DNA of 64,000 nt from an uncultured Alistipes sp. (GCA_944320985.1 CALUJN010000070.1:1-64000), one strand, 5' to 3'; counted from the stretch's first letter, positions 26,517 to 34,792 are shown. Made by a program: numbers and translations. Notes: a model not told the origin generated them from the sequence alone.

Positions 26517-27899
26517 CTATGCGATGTTGTTTCGCTCTTTTCTGCAGGTGAGGCCCATGAAGAGGATCGCCAGCACGCAGGCTCCGATCAGCAGGACGAA
26601 GGTCCAGTCCCAGCCGGCACGGTCGGCCACCGTACCCAGAACGAGATTGGCCAGAATCGCCGTGCCGAGGAAATAGCCGAAGAAGCCTGTCAGTCCGGCG
26701 GCCGTCCCGGCGGCATTCTTCGGGGCCAGGTCCAGAGCCTGTACGCCGATCAGCATCACCGGCCCGTAGATGAAGAATCCGATGGCGATGAGCGACACGG
26801 TGACGATGACGTAGTTCGAGGAGAATTGCCAGTAGAGGAGGATGAAGAGTGCCACGACGGCCATGAAGAGGATCGTCGGAAGGGCTCTGCGCCCGTGGAA
26901 GAGGCGGTCGCTCATCCAGCCGCAGACGAGTGTTCCGGGAATGGCGGCGAATTCGTAGGCGAAATAGGCCCAGCCGGCCTGTTTGATGTCGTACCCCTGG
27001 GCTTCGCGCAGATAGGTCGGGGCCCAGTCCAGACATCCGTAACGCACCATGTAGACAAAGGCGTTTGCGATGGCGATGTACCACAACAGCCGGTTGTTCA
27101 GGACGTATCTGAAGAAGATCTCACGGGTTGTGAGGACCTCTTCCTGTCTGTCGCTGTAATCCTTCGGGAAGTCGTTGCGCCACCGCTCCACCGAAGGAAG
27201 ACCGCACGATTGCGGGGTGTCGCGGATCAGGACATAGGCCGTCAGCGCGATCAGCAGGGCCACGACGGCCGGAAAGAGGTAGGTGCCGATCAGAAAGTAG
27301 AGCTCCGTGCGGCTGCCGTAGAACCAGCTCCCGAACCACATGGCCCCGTAGACGGCCATCGGCCCCACCAGAGCCCCTCCGACGTTATGTGCACAGTTCC
27401 AGATCGACATCTTCGTGCCGCGTTCGTTTTGCGAGAACCAATGGGTCATGACCCGCCCGCACGGGGGCCATCCCATGCCGTTGAACCATCCGACCAGAAA
27501 ATTCAGTACGGCCATGATGACGATGGACAGCTGGCGGTGTTCGGGCCCCAGCATCGTTACGGGAACGATCATGAAGATCATCGAGAGAGCCGTCAGAACG
27601 AGTCCCAGGGGCAGGAAGACCCGGGCGTTGCTGCGGTCCGAGACGCTTCCCATAAGGAATTTCGACAGGGCGTAGGCCACGGCGTTCATCGACAGGACGA
27701 TGCTCAGAGCTCCGGTATCGAAACCCAGTGCGGCCAGCTCCGGAATGGCCATCGAGAAGTTTTTGCGTACGAGATAAAAACCCGCATAGCCGATGAAGAT
27801 GCCGATGAAGACCTGCAGACGCAGTTTACGGTATGTCGGGTCGATCCGATCCGCGGGCATTTCCGCCAGATAGGCCGGAGGTTGCAGTCGTTTCCACAT
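26517..27899 (-). CDS. Organophosphate:phosphate antiporter (GlpT-type MFS)
   Basis: Probably imports glycerol 3-phosphate or a related organophosphate in exchange for phosphate (OPA family). The 460 residues have 12 predicted membrane segments. The family features YLVRKNFSMAIPEL (helix 1), FLMGSVSDRSNARVFLPLGL, FNGMGWPPCGRVMTHWF and IRDTPQSCGLP are visible. The Arg-bearing helices expected to bind the phosphate group are present (R in YLVRKN and MVRYG). It sits 390 bp from a GlpQ-type phosphodiesterase on the same strand. A second OPA transporter lies at 38483-39889. Confidence 0.87.
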   Translation of the reverse strand: MWKRLQPPAYLAEMPADRIDPTYRKLRLQVFIGIFIGYAGFYLVRKNFSMAIPELAALGFDTGALSIVLSMNAVAYALSKFLMGSVSDRSNARVFLPLGLVLTALSMIFMIVPVTMLGPEHRQLSIVIMAVLNFLVGWFNGMGWPPCGRVMTHWFSQNERGTKMSIWNCAHNVGGALVGPMAVYGAMWFGSWFYGSRTELYFLIGTYLFPAVVALLIALTAYVLIRDTPQSCGLPSVERWRNDFPKDYSDRQEEVLTTREIFFRYVLNNRLLWYIAIANAFVYMVRYGCLDWAPTYLREAQGYDIKQAGWAYFAYEFAAIPGTLVCGWMSDRLFHGRRALPTILFMAVVALFILLYWQFSSNYVIVTVSLIAIGFFIYGPVMLIGVQALDLAPKNAAGTAAGLTGFFGYFLGTAILANLVLGTVADRAGWDWTFVLLIGACVLAILFMGLTCRKERNNIA

Positions 27900-27960
27900 G
27901 GCTTGTAAGGTTCAAGGTGCTTCCGGAACAGATTGCGGAAGCTGTTGTTTCGTGTCTTGA

Positions 27961-27992
27961 CAAAAATAGGGATGTTTTTCTGCCGATCCAAA
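27961..27992 (-). promoter_or_regulatory. Promoter of the GlpT-type transporter
   Basis: Minus-strand -7 TATTTTTG (27961-27968) and -33 TTTG (27989-27992). The leader includes a 7-bp hairpin (GCTTCCG/CGGAAGC, 27919-27925 and 27936-27942) just ahead of the start codon. Confidence 0.6.
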
Positions 27993-28012
27993 CGAACTGG
28001 CCAATAAAAAGC

Positions 28013-28202
28013 ATCGCATCACGCATGAACGAACTCGGCGGAATCTCACGCCGCAGCTCGGTCTCCGTGGTGGGGTCCTTTGCGGAGTCGGGTGGACGGC
28101 CTCGACCTGGAGTTCGGCCTGACGACGAACATGCTCGAGGCGACGCTCAACAACGCGAAGCTCGAGGCGTCGCAGTAGGTCATCCTCCTGGCCGACAGAT
28201 AT
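28013..28202 (+). pseudogene. Remnant of a DeoR/GlpR-family regulator
   Basis: Translated on the plus strand, 28025-28090 gives MNELGGISRRSSVSVVGSFA and 28092-28202 gives VDGLDLEFGLTTNMLEATLN, then NAKLEASQ, a TAG (28176-28178) and VILLADR. These two blocks match the sensor domain of DeoR-family regulators (the GG...SVVG strand, the VDGLDLEFGLTT signature and the KVILLAD strand). About a dozen family residues are missing between the blocks, with a frame change, and the helix-turn-helix half is absent. DeoR-type GlpR proteins regulate glycerol-phosphate genes, matching the flanking GlpT and GlpQ genes. The family call is from recognised motifs, not an alignment search. Confidence 0.65.
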
Positions 28203-28236
28203 AGTGCGCCGGAACGCAGAAAGAGACGGGTGGAAG

Positions 28237-28271
28237 AAAAAACGGACGACAAACAGGGGCGTCCGCTTTTT
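28237..28271 (-). terminator. Terminator after the GlpQ-type gene
   Basis: Stem CGGACG/CGTCCG (28243-28248 with 28260-28265), A-rich on one side and T-rich on the other, so it has a T-run in both directions; it ends the minus-strand phosphodiesterase gene and could also have ended the decayed plus-strand regulator. Confidence 0.7.
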
Positions 28272-28290
28272 GCGTGTCGTCGGTTCTGCC

Positions 28291-29058
28291 TTACTGTTTG
28301 AGCAGGGCCTGCAACCGTTCGGGATAATCCGTCGTAATGTAATCGACCCCCTGTTCGATGAAATATTTCATGTCCTCCTCGGAATCCACCGTCCAGACGT
28401 TGACCTCCAGTCCGAGCTCGTGGGCCTGTTGCACCCAATGGGGGTTCCGGCGCAGATTGCCCATCGAATAGTCGATGCCGGCCAGCCCCAACGCCTTGAT
28501 GCTTTTGGGCGGCAGGTCGCCGTTCAGGTAGTAGATCTTCGTGTCGGGAAGCAGCTTCTTGAAGGCCAGGCAGGCGTTGATCGAGAAGGCGATGATGTCG
28601 GTTCGTTCCACCAGTTTGTGCTTGCGCAACGCCCGGACGATCTTTTCGGCGGCGAGGTCTTCGCGCCGGAGATCCGAGAGCGATTTCATTTCGAGGATCA
28701 GACGCGTGTCGGGCTTCGAGGCTACGAGCGAAAGATAATCATCCAGCGAGGGAATGTTCTCTTTCCCGTTGGGCAGTACGATCTGCATGATCTCTTTGGC
28801 CGAGGCCTTTTCCATGTCGATGTCGGTGCCCTGATATACACGGTCGTGGTTGACGATCAGACGGTCGTCGGCCGTGAGCCACACGTCGATCTCCGAACCG
28901 TAGACGCCGATCGAATCGGCCTTGGTGAAGGCGGTCAACGAGTTTTGGGCCGAGCCCGGAGCGGTCCAGTAACCGCGATGTGCGATGACTTTGGGTTGTG
29001 CGGCGGCGGTGCCTCCGGCAAACAGTACGGCGGCAGCCAGGATGAGCGGTTTGATCAT
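28291..29058 (-). CDS. Glycerophosphodiester phosphodiesterase (exported)
   Basis: GDPD enzymes hydrolyse glycerophosphodiesters (deacylated phospholipids) to glycerol 3-phosphate and an alcohol. The 255-residue protein begins with a signal peptide (MIKPLILAAAVLFAGGTAAAQP), so it probably acts in the periplasm. The TIM-barrel motifs are complete: IAHRGYW (catalytic His), SEIDVWLTADDRLIVNHD (metal Glu/Asp and second His), LILEMKS and VNVWTVDSEEDMKYFIEQGVDYITTDYP. With the neighbouring GlpT-type antiporter it forms a plausible release-and-import pair for glycerol 3-phosphate. Confidence 0.93.
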   Translation of the reverse strand: MIKPLILAAAVLFAGGTAAAQPKVIAHRGYWTAPGSAQNSLTAFTKADSIGVYGSEIDVWLTADDRLIVNHDRVYQGTDIDMEKASAKEIMQIVLPNGKENIPSLDDYLSLVASKPDTRLILEMKSLSDLRREDLAAEKIVRALRKHKLVERTDIIAFSINACLAFKKLLPDTKIYYLNGDLPPKSIKALGLAGIDYSMGNLRRNPHWVQQAHELGLEVNVWTVDSEEDMKYFIEQGVDYITTDYPERLQALLKQ

Positions 29059-29103
29059 GATGTTTGCAGATTTCGTGGATTGTTGTTGACTGCGAAGTCA
29101 AGA

Positions 29104-29133
29104 CAAAGTTAACGAATATTTCCGGAATTACAA
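29104..29133 (-). promoter_or_regulatory. Promoter of the GlpQ-type gene
   Basis: Minus-strand -7 TAACTTTG (29104-29111) and -33 TTG (29131-29133), 19 bp apart, about 45 bp before the start codon. Confidence 0.6.
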
Positions 29134-29270
29134 GTTACAAGGTGTGTTTTCTCCGTAAAAGCACTTTTCATGGCTTTGTCATCCCGGTTTTTGGGAGCTT
29201 CGGAGGCTCTTTTGACAAATTTTTACCCTTAATTGAAACAAAAAAACGTACGAAGCTGCGGATTTTTTCC

Positions 29271-29278
29271 TATCTTCG
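29271..29278 (+). promoter_or_regulatory. Possible galK -7 promoter box
   Basis: TATCTTCG resembles the -7 consensus with one change and lies about 35 bp before the galK ATG. No clear -33 element. The 29134-29270 stretch between the two divergent promoters has no gene. Confidence 0.35.
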
Positions 29279-29312
29279 TGCAACTTGAATCACTTAAACC
29301 ATAAATAGAACC

Positions 29313-30443
29313 ATGAAAGAAAAAGTAAGCAAGAAATTCCAGGAACTTTTCGGCGAAGGTGCAATTCTTTTCGCGTCGCCCGGACGTATCAACCTCATTG
29401 GTGAGCATACCGACTACAACGGAGGATTCGTCTTCCCGGGTGCCGTCGACAAGGGTATCGTCGCTGCAATCCGACTCAACGGTACGGACAAGGTCCGCGC
29501 CTATGCCTATGACCTGGGTGAATCCTCGGAGTTCGGACTGCGCGAGGAGGACAAACCGGCCGAAAGCTGGGCTCGCTATATCTTCGGAGTCTGCCGCGAG
29601 GTGCAGAAGCGCGGCGGCGTGATTGGCGGTTTCGATACGGTTTTTGCCGGAGATGTGCCTCTGGGTGCCGGCATGTCGTCGTCGGCAGCTCTGGAGTCGA
29701 CCTTTGCCTTTGCGCTGAACGACCTCTTCAACTGCGGCATCGACAAGTTCGAGCTGGCCAAGATCGGTCAGTCCACCGAGCACAACTATTGCGGCGTGAA
29801 CTGCGGCATCATGGACCAGTTTGCTTCGGTCTTCGGAAAGAAGGGCTGCCTGATGCGTCTGGACTGCCGTTCGCTGGAGTATGCCTACTTCCCGTTCGAT
29901 CCGAAGGGATACCGTCTCGTGTTGGTGGATTCGCGGGTGAAGCATGAACTCGTCGGTTCGCCCTATAACGATCGCCGGGCTTCGTGCGAGCGCGTTGCCA
30001 AGGCGCTCGGTCAGGAGTTCCTGCGCGGTGCTACGATGGAGCAGCTGGATGCCATCAAGGATCAGATCTCCGAGGAGGATTACAAGCGCGCCCGTTATGT
30101 GATCGGTGAGGAGCGTCGGGTGCTCGACGTTTGCGATGCCCTTGAGAAGGGGGATTACGAGACCGTGGGCAAGCGGATGTACGAAACCCACTGGGGCATG
30201 TCGAAGGATTACGAAGTATCGTGCGAGGAGCTGGACTTCCTGGCCGAAGTCGCCGAGGAGTGCGGTGTGACGGGTTCGCGCATCATGGGTGGCGGATTCG
30301 GCGGTTGCACGATCAACCTCGTGAAGGATGAACTCTACGACCATTTCATCGCCACGGCCAAGGAGAAGTTCAACGCCAAGTACGGTCACGAGCCGCAGAT
30401 CTACGATGTGGTGATCTCCGACGGTTCGCGCCGCCTGGAGTAG
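29313..30443 (+). CDS. galK: Galactokinase
   Basis: Phosphorylates alpha-D-galactose to galactose 1-phosphate with ATP (Leloir pathway, cytosol). The 376-residue GHMP kinase has the galactokinase signature GRINLIGEHTDYNGGFVFP (about residue 27), the phosphate-binding loop PLGAGMSSSAALE (about residue 114), and the C-terminal motif IMGGGFGGCTINLV. Length is normal. It stands alone: no galT, galE or galM neighbour is in the window. A hairpin terminator follows. Confidence 0.96.
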   Translation: MKEKVSKKFQELFGEGAILFASPGRINLIGEHTDYNGGFVFPGAVDKGIVAAIRLNGTDKVRAYAYDLGESSEFGLREEDKPAESWARYIFGVCREVQKRGGVIGGFDTVFAGDVPLGAGMSSSAALESTFAFALNDLFNCGIDKFELAKIGQSTEHNYCGVNCGIMDQFASVFGKKGCLMRLDCRSLEYAYFPFDPKGYRLVLVDSRVKHELVGSPYNDRRASCERVAKALGQEFLRGATMEQLDAIKDQISEEDYKRARYVIGEERRVLDVCDALEKGDYETVGKRMYETHWGMSKDYEVSCEELDFLAEVAEECGVTGSRIMGGGFGGCTINLVKDELYDHFIATAKEKFNAKYGHEPQIYDVVISDGSRRLE

Positions 30444-30464
30444 TTCCGCGCAGTCTGCTGTAAA

Positions 30465-30500
30465 ACGAATCCCGGGCTTTTTCGAGAGCCCGGGATTCGT
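30465..30500 (+). terminator. Hairpin after galK
   Basis: A 14-bp perfect stem (30465-30478 with 30487-30500) and 8-base loop; the T-tract after it is weak (GTTTATGG). Probable galK terminator. Confidence 0.7.
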
Positions 30501-30528
30501 GTTTATGGAACAAAAGAAGTATAGTCCG

Positions 30529-30558
30529 TTGTTTTCTCGAAAATAGTTCCTATTTTTG
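30529..30558 (+). promoter_or_regulatory. Promoter of the second structured RNA copy
   Basis: -33 TTG (30529-30531), 19-bp spacer, -7 TATTTTTG (30551-30558). The first hairpin of the RNA starts five bases after the box, nearly the same geometry as in copy 1 (343-372). Confidence 0.65.
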
Positions 30559-30562
30559 TGAC

Positions 30563-30794
30563 GTCGGGAAATCCGGCAGGAAGACATATTTTGATGAAAG
30601 TGTTTCGCTTTTATCCTTGGGTGGAAATCTGGTAAATTTCAATGAGTCAAGGGGAAGCAATAACACTCATCACTTGTATCGGTATGCGGTTTTCTATCCC
30701 TCCATACCGTACGAGTGTGGGGTATTGTTTATTTGACTCAAGGTTTACCAGAGCCTCCATCCAGATAAACGAACGGCTCCACACTTTCTTTTTT
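30563..30794 (+). ncRNA. Candidate structured RNA, copy 2
   Basis: Homologous in layout to the element at 115-340. A 5' hairpin (30563-30567/30573-30577) and the linker ACATATTTTGAT lead to a long nested hairpin: 30596-30603/30781-30788 (8 bp), 30611-30615/30764-30768, 30618-30624/30757-30763 (one G-U), 30629-30636/30744-30751 (8 bp), 30644-30650/30733-30739 (7 bp), 30658-30662/30723-30727, 30663-30668/30713-30718 and the tip 30680-30686/30703-30709. Unpaired blocks TTCGCT, ATCAC, GGGG-TATTG-TTTATT and ACGAACGRCTCC are kept in both copies, whereas paired arms differ. Six Ts (30789-30794) follow the outer stem, as in an intrinsic terminator. It precedes a BspA-like lipoprotein by 44 bp, so it may be a free small RNA or a regulated leader. 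Confidence 0.65.
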
Positions 30795-30838
30795 GATAAT
30801 CCGCCTCGGGGCCGGACGGAGAATAAGAATTGTCTGTT

Positions 30839-31903
30839 ATGAAAAGTTTGATGATGCTGACATCCGGCTTGTGTGCGGCGTTACTTCTGTTCGGATGTGA
30901 AAATGATGATTTGAAGAAGCGGGTCGATGACCTGGAAAACCGGGTGGAACAACTGGAAGAGTTTTGCCGCAGAATGAATGCCAATATCGAGGCGATTCAG
31001 TCCCTTGTCGATGTATTGTCCGAGGCGGATCGGATAACGGCAGTCGTCCCGGTTCGCAACGGGTCGGAGACGATCGGTTATACGATTACCTTCGAGAAAG
31101 GCGAGCCGATAACGATCTATCATGGAAAGAACGCCGTGGCTCCTGTCATTGGTATTCGACAGGATGTGGACGAGCGTTATTACTGGACACTCGACGGTGA
31201 TTGGCTGTTGGATGACGAGGCTCGGAAGCTGCCGGTGAACGGCGAAGACGGAATGACTCCGCAATTGAAAATCGAGAAGGATTGCTGGTATGTTTCATAC
31301 GACGGAACGAATTGGTCGGAGTTGGGAAAAGTCGCCGAAGGGGAGGATAACGGCATATTCCGCAGCGTGACGGCGGATGACGAGTATGCGTATTTCACAT
31401 TGATCGACGGTACGGTACTTACCGTACCGCTTGTCGGTGAGGTCGCTGTGGATGTGATTTTGTTCGAAGATGATCTTGTCAAGAGTATATGTGTGTCCCG
31501 ATGGGATACCGATAAGGACGGAGAACTCTCTGTCTCGGAAGCCGGAGCCGTTACCTCTCTGCGCAAGGCGTTCAATGCGAAACCGATTCGTCATTTCCGT
31601 GAATTCGCCTATTTTACAGGGGTTACGGCATTGGCTGAAAGTGAATTTTGCGATTGCGACGAACTCGAATCCATTGTTTTTCCGGCGAATCTGGCAACCA
31701 TAGGGGATTGGGCTTTCAGTTGGTGCCTGTCGCTGACAAGCGTGGAATGCAAGGGTGAAAACCCGCCGACGATCGGTGCGGATATTTTCGACGGGATTCC
31801 CGCGTCGGATTATGTCATACGAGTTCCGGTTTCTGTGGTGGAACGTTATAAAACGGCGGCCGGGTGGAGTGATTACGCCTCTCAAATTGTCGCAGCGGAG
31901 TAG
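30839..31903 (+). CDS. DUF4988/BspA-like leucine-rich lipoprotein
   Basis: An exported lipoprotein, probably surface-exposed; no enzymatic role is known. Signal MKSLMMLTSGLCAALLLFGC, then a short heptad coiled coil (LKKRVDDLENRVEQLEEFCR) and a DUF4988-type region (residues 20-200) with the recurring GMTPQLKIEKDCWYVSYDG pattern. A calcium-loop-like WDTDKDGELSVSEA is followed by BspA-type repeats (FREFAYFTGVTALAESEFCDCDELESIVFP). Start ATG 30839 is chosen over an in-frame TTG at 30830. It lies downstream of the structured RNA and is ended by a strong bidirectional terminator. Confidence 0.82.
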   Translation: MKSLMMLTSGLCAALLLFGCENDDLKKRVDDLENRVEQLEEFCRRMNANIEAIQSLVDVLSEADRITAVVPVRNGSETIGYTITFEKGEPITIYHGKNAVAPVIGIRQDVDERYYWTLDGDWLLDDEARKLPVNGEDGMTPQLKIEKDCWYVSYDGTNWSELGKVAEGEDNGIFRSVTADDEYAYFTLIDGTVLTVPLVGEVAVDVILFEDDLVKSICVSRWDTDKDGELSVSEAGAVTSLRKAFNAKPIRHFREFAYFTGVTALAESEFCDCDELESIVFPANLATIGDWAFSWCLSLTSVECKGENPPTIGADIFDGIPASDYVIRVPVSVVERYKTAAGWSDYASQIVAAE

Positions 31904-31914
31904 CGGCGTCTGTA

Positions 31915-31953
31915 AAAAGAGAGCAGCCTGCATCGTGCAGGCTGCTCTCTTTT
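31915..31953 (+). terminator. Bidirectional intrinsic terminator
   Basis: An 18-bp perfect stem (31915-31932 with 31936-31953), 3-base loop, A-rich on the left and T-rich on the right. It serves the convergent BspA-like gene (+) and the acetyltransferase gene (-), whose stop codon it abuts. Confidence 0.92.
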
Positions 31954-32483
31954 CATTTTAAGATCTTTTGCAACAATATCTCGTCGCGGTAGCCTTCGGG
32001 CGTCCAGAGCCAGTCGCGTTTGGTGCCGACTTCCCGGAATCCCAATGAGCGAAACAGATGCAGACTTGCGGTGTTGTCCGCTCCGACGCTGCTCCATAGC
32101 TGGTGCAGGCGCAATCGTTCTCGGCCATATCGGCAGAGCACCTCCACCGCCTCGGCGGCATATCCCTGGCCTCGTTCCCCTTGATCGTAGATCAGGATCC
32201 CCAATCCGGCGCGACCATGGAGCGGGTCGTATTCGAACAGGTCCACCGTTCCGATTGTGCGGGACCTCTCCGACACCTCGATCATCAGACGCAACTGCCC
32301 CGTGCGGAAGAGATCTTCCCCTTTCAACTGCCTCTCGACAAAGTGTTCGATCTGCGCCCGCGAAAAGGGCTCCGTTGTGCCGCTTACGTTCCACACCGCA
32401 GGGTCGTTCTCCCACCTGTAAAGCACTTCGGCATCCTCGGGCTCCACGGCCCGCAAACGGATCCGTTGCCCCTGGAGCGTCAT
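31953..32483 (-). CDS. GNAT-family N-acetyltransferase (RimJ/SpeG-like)
   Basis: Transfers an acetyl group from acetyl-CoA to an amine; the substrate cannot be told. The 176 residues contain the N-terminal IRLRAVEPEDAEVLYRWENDP, the acetyl-CoA loop DQGERGQGYAAEAV (about residue 105) and NTASLHLFRSLGFREVG. These match the RimJ/RimL/SpeG branch. Its ATG overlaps the stop of the ROK regulator by 4 bp, so the two are coupled. Confidence 0.88.
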   Translation of the reverse strand: MTLQGQRIRLRAVEPEDAEVLYRWENDPAVWNVSGTTEPFSRAQIEHFVERQLKGEDLFRTGQLRLMIEVSERSRTIGTVDLFEYDPLHGRAGLGILIYDQGERGQGYAAEAVEVLCRYGRERLRLHQLWSSVGADNTASLHLFRSLGFREVGTKRDWLWTPEGYRDEILLQKILK

Positions 32484-33712
32484 CGCAATCCGATGACCTT
32501 GTTGCGGATCAGCATCGCCACGCCCCAGGCATTGGCGTTCTCGCTCATCTTCGAGACGCGGAATTTCGTGTCCTTGTAGACCAGATTGAGCGAATATTTG
32601 TTCGTCGCCGATTTCAGCGGCAGCATGATGTAGTCGCCTGCTGCGGCGAGGTTGCCGCCCACGATCACCGTCTCGGGGTTGAACGTATTGATAAGGAACG
32701 CCACGGCCTTGCCGACCTTCTCTCCGGCCTCCTCGATGAGTTCGATCGAGAGGTTGTCATCGTTCTTCGCCGCGTTGATGATGTCGTCGATGTGGATGCT
32801 CTTCTGCTGGTCGTATTTCTCCTTGAGGATCGTGTTGACGCCCTTTTCGATCAGGTGGCACATCTTGTCTTCGATGGCGATACCCGATACTTCGGTCTCC
32901 AGACATCCCTTCTTGCCGCACGAGCAGATGATCTCGTTGTCGAAGAAGGGAATGTGTCCGAACTCTCCGGCAAATCCGCTCTTTCCGTAATAGAGCTGGC
33001 CGTCGACCACGATGCCGATGGCCACGCCGCGTCCCATGTGGAGATAGAGGACGTTGCTTTCGTCCTTCGACTTGCCGCAGGTGTATTCGGCATAACAGCG
33101 GGCGCGGGTGTCGTTCTCCAGCAGCACACGGATGCCGACCTTCTCTTCGATGATCTCGCGCAGCGACTGTTCGCTCGAGGTGAAGTATTTGTAGCTGCGG
33201 CCCGTGGTCGGATTGACGCGGCCGGTCATGCAGACGCCCAGTCCGAGGATCTTCCCGCGGTCGATCCCGCAGTTGGCGATGAAGTTTTCGATGTTCGCGC
33301 AGATGCGTTCGATGCACTGCGGGCGGTCGATGAGTTCGAACGTGGCGTCGTTCTCCTCCTTGATGATGTTGTTCTGCAGGTCGGTGATCAGAAAGCGCAT
33401 GTTGTCGCGTCCGACGTTGACACCGGCGAAGTAGATGGCCGAATTGGCCAGTCCGAAGATGTTCGGGCGGCGGCCTCCCGGGGTCTCGACCTTGCCCAGA
33501 TCGGTGACGATATTCTCATCGACGAGCTCCTGGACGAGTTTGGTGATCGTCGGGACGCTGATGTGCAACTCCTTGGTCAGTTCCGAGAGCGTGCATTCGC
33601 CGTTCACGGCCATGTGCGCGATGATGTTGCGCTTGATGATGCTGTTTTTGTGGGATATGCCCTTCAGGGCCTCGTCTTCGTGTTTGTTGAAAAATTCAGT
33701 GAGTGATGTCAT
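32480..33712 (-). CDS. ROK-family transcriptional regulator (NagC/Mlc-like)
   Basis: Sugar-responsive regulator with a winged helix and a sugar-kinase-like sensor domain. The 410 residues show the winged helix (NIIAHMAVNGECTLSELTKE ... VPTITKLVQELVDENIV), the kinase fold (LGVCMTGRVNPTTG, GRGVAIGIVVDG) and the zinc motif CSCGKKGCLETEVSG. ATG 33712 (MTSLTEFFNKH) is preferred over the in-frame 33814, because the promoter box lies between them. Candidate targets include the amino-sugar genes at 50891-55513, but no operator evidence links them. Confidence 0.9.
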   Translation of the reverse strand: MTSLTEFFNKHEDEALKGISHKNSIIKRNIIAHMAVNGECTLSELTKELHISVPTITKLVQELVDENIVTDLGKVETPGGRRPNIFGLANSAIYFAGVNVGRDNMRFLITDLQNNIIKEENDATFELIDRPQCIERICANIENFIANCGIDRGKILGLGVCMTGRVNPTTGRSYKYFTSSEQSLREIIEEKVGIRVLLENDTRARCYAEYTCGKSKDESNVLYLHMGRGVAIGIVVDGQLYYGKSGFAGEFGHIPFFDNEIICSCGKKGCLETEVSGIAIEDKMCHLIEKGVNTILKEKYDQQKSIHIDDIINAAKNDDNLSIELIEEAGEKVGKAVAFLINTFNPETVIVGGNLAAAGDYIMLPLKSATNKYSLNLVYKDTKFRVSKMSENANAWGVAMLIRNKVIGLR

Positions 33713-33741
33713 CCTTCCAGGCTGTTTTTTAAGTAGCAATG

Positions 33742-33772
33742 CAAATATAGCGAGTTTATTTAAAAAATGCAA
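33742..33772 (-). promoter_or_regulatory. Promoter of the ROK regulator
   Basis: Minus-strand -7 TATATTTG (33742-33749) and TTG (33770-33772) 20 bp upstream, in a strongly AT-rich stretch. Confidence 0.6.
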
Positions 33773-33815
33773 AAATTTTAATAAATATAATAAATTTTCG
33801 GTCTTTTCAAACAAT

Positions 33816-33853
33816 AAAAAAATAACGACCTGTCAATCAGGTCGTTATTTTTT
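33816..33853 (-). terminator. Terminator after fabD
   Basis: Stem ATAACGACCTG/CAGGTCGTTAT extended by A/T pairs (33816-33832 with 33838-33853) and a minus-strand T-run. It lies 28 bp after the fabD stop. Confidence 0.88.
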
Positions 33854-33881
33854 GTGAGAAGATCGTCTCTCAGCCGTTTAC

Positions 33882-34763
33882 TCAGAGGGTCGATTTGGAT
33901 TCGACATTTGCGTTTGCGTCGACCTTGCGGATCAGACCCTGGAGAACGGTGCCGGGGCCGAGTTCGGTGAACTCCGTCACGCCGTCGGCCAGCATGTTCT
34001 TGACGATGTAGGTCCAACGTACCGGAGCCGTCAGCTGGGCGATCAGATTGGCCTTGATGGCGGCGGGATCGGTATAGGGTTTTGCATCGACGTTCTGGTA
34101 GATCGGGCACGAGGGGGTCTGGAACGGTGCCTCGTGGATGGCCTTTTCGAGCTCCTGCTTGGCGGGCTCCATCAGCGGCGAGTGGAATGCTCCGCCGACC
34201 GGCAGACGCAGGGCGCGACGGGCTCCGGCAGCCTTTGCCTTCTCGCAGGCGGCCTCAACGGCCTCGACGGCACCCGAGATTACAAGCTGCCCCGGGCAGT
34301 TGTAGTTGGCAGCGACGACCACGCCGTCGATCGAAGCGCAGATCTCCTCGACGACCTTGTCCTCCAGACCGAGGATGGCGGCCATCGTTCCGGGCTGAGC
34401 CTCGCAGGCAGCCTGCATGGCCATGGCACGTTTCGAGACGAGCTTCAGACCGTCCTCGAACGACAGGGCTCCGGCTACGACCAGGGCCGAGAACTCACCC
34501 AGCGAGTGTCCGGCAACGGCATCGGGTTTTACGTCGAGGGCCTTGGCCATGATGACCGAGTGGAGGAATACGGCCGGCTGAGTGACTTTCGTCTGCTTGA
34601 GTTCGTCGTCCGTGCCGGCGAACATGATGTCGGTGATGCGGAAACCGAGTATTTCGTTGGCTTTTTCGAAGAGCTCTTTGGCTTCGGGAACATTGTCGTA
34701 GAGGTCTTTACCCATCCCGACGGCCTGGGCGCCCTGGCCCGGGAACACGTAAGCGTGCTTCAT
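33882..34763 (-). CDS. fabD: Malonyl-CoA:ACP transacylase
   Basis: Loads malonyl groups onto acyl carrier protein for fatty-acid synthesis (cytosol). The 293 residues have the N-terminal FPGQGAQAVGMG, the nucleophile elbow GHSLGEFSALV (Ser about 92), the substrate Arg in SKRAMAMQAA, the catalytic His in GGAFHSPLM and the conserved QNVDAKPY. Standard length. It is a single-gene unit between a terminator and its own promoter. Confidence 0.96.
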   Translation of the reverse strand: MKHAYVFPGQGAQAVGMGKDLYDNVPEAKELFEKANEILGFRITDIMFAGTDDELKQTKVTQPAVFLHSVIMAKALDVKPDAVAGHSLGEFSALVVAGALSFEDGLKLVSKRAMAMQAACEAQPGTMAAILGLEDKVVEEICASIDGVVVAANYNCPGQLVISGAVEAVEAACEKAKAAGARRALRLPVGGAFHSPLMEPAKQELEKAIHEAPFQTPSCPIYQNVDAKPYTDPAAIKANLIAQLTAPVRWTYIVKNMLADGVTEFTELGPGTVLQGLIRKVDANANVESKSTL

Positions 34764-34792
34764 GATTTTCGTGTTTTTTGGTTTAGCGGATG

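Noticed and set aside
29185..29215. Hairpin GAGCTTCGGAGGCTC with trailing Ts as a terminator or attenuator
   Set aside because: The stem is only 4-5 bp and no gene ends nearby on that strand; support is too weak to list.
30644..30739. Integron attC site or IS-end palindrome
   Set aside because: No RYYYAAC/GTTRRRY core sites, integrase, transposase or target duplication is seen; the extended multi-stem fold, promoter and covariation with copy 1 fit an RNA better.
30642..30842. 66-residue plus-strand reading frame before the BspA-like gene
   Set aside because: It overlaps the second structured RNA copy, differs in frame from the reading frame in copy 1, and has no recognisable protein features.
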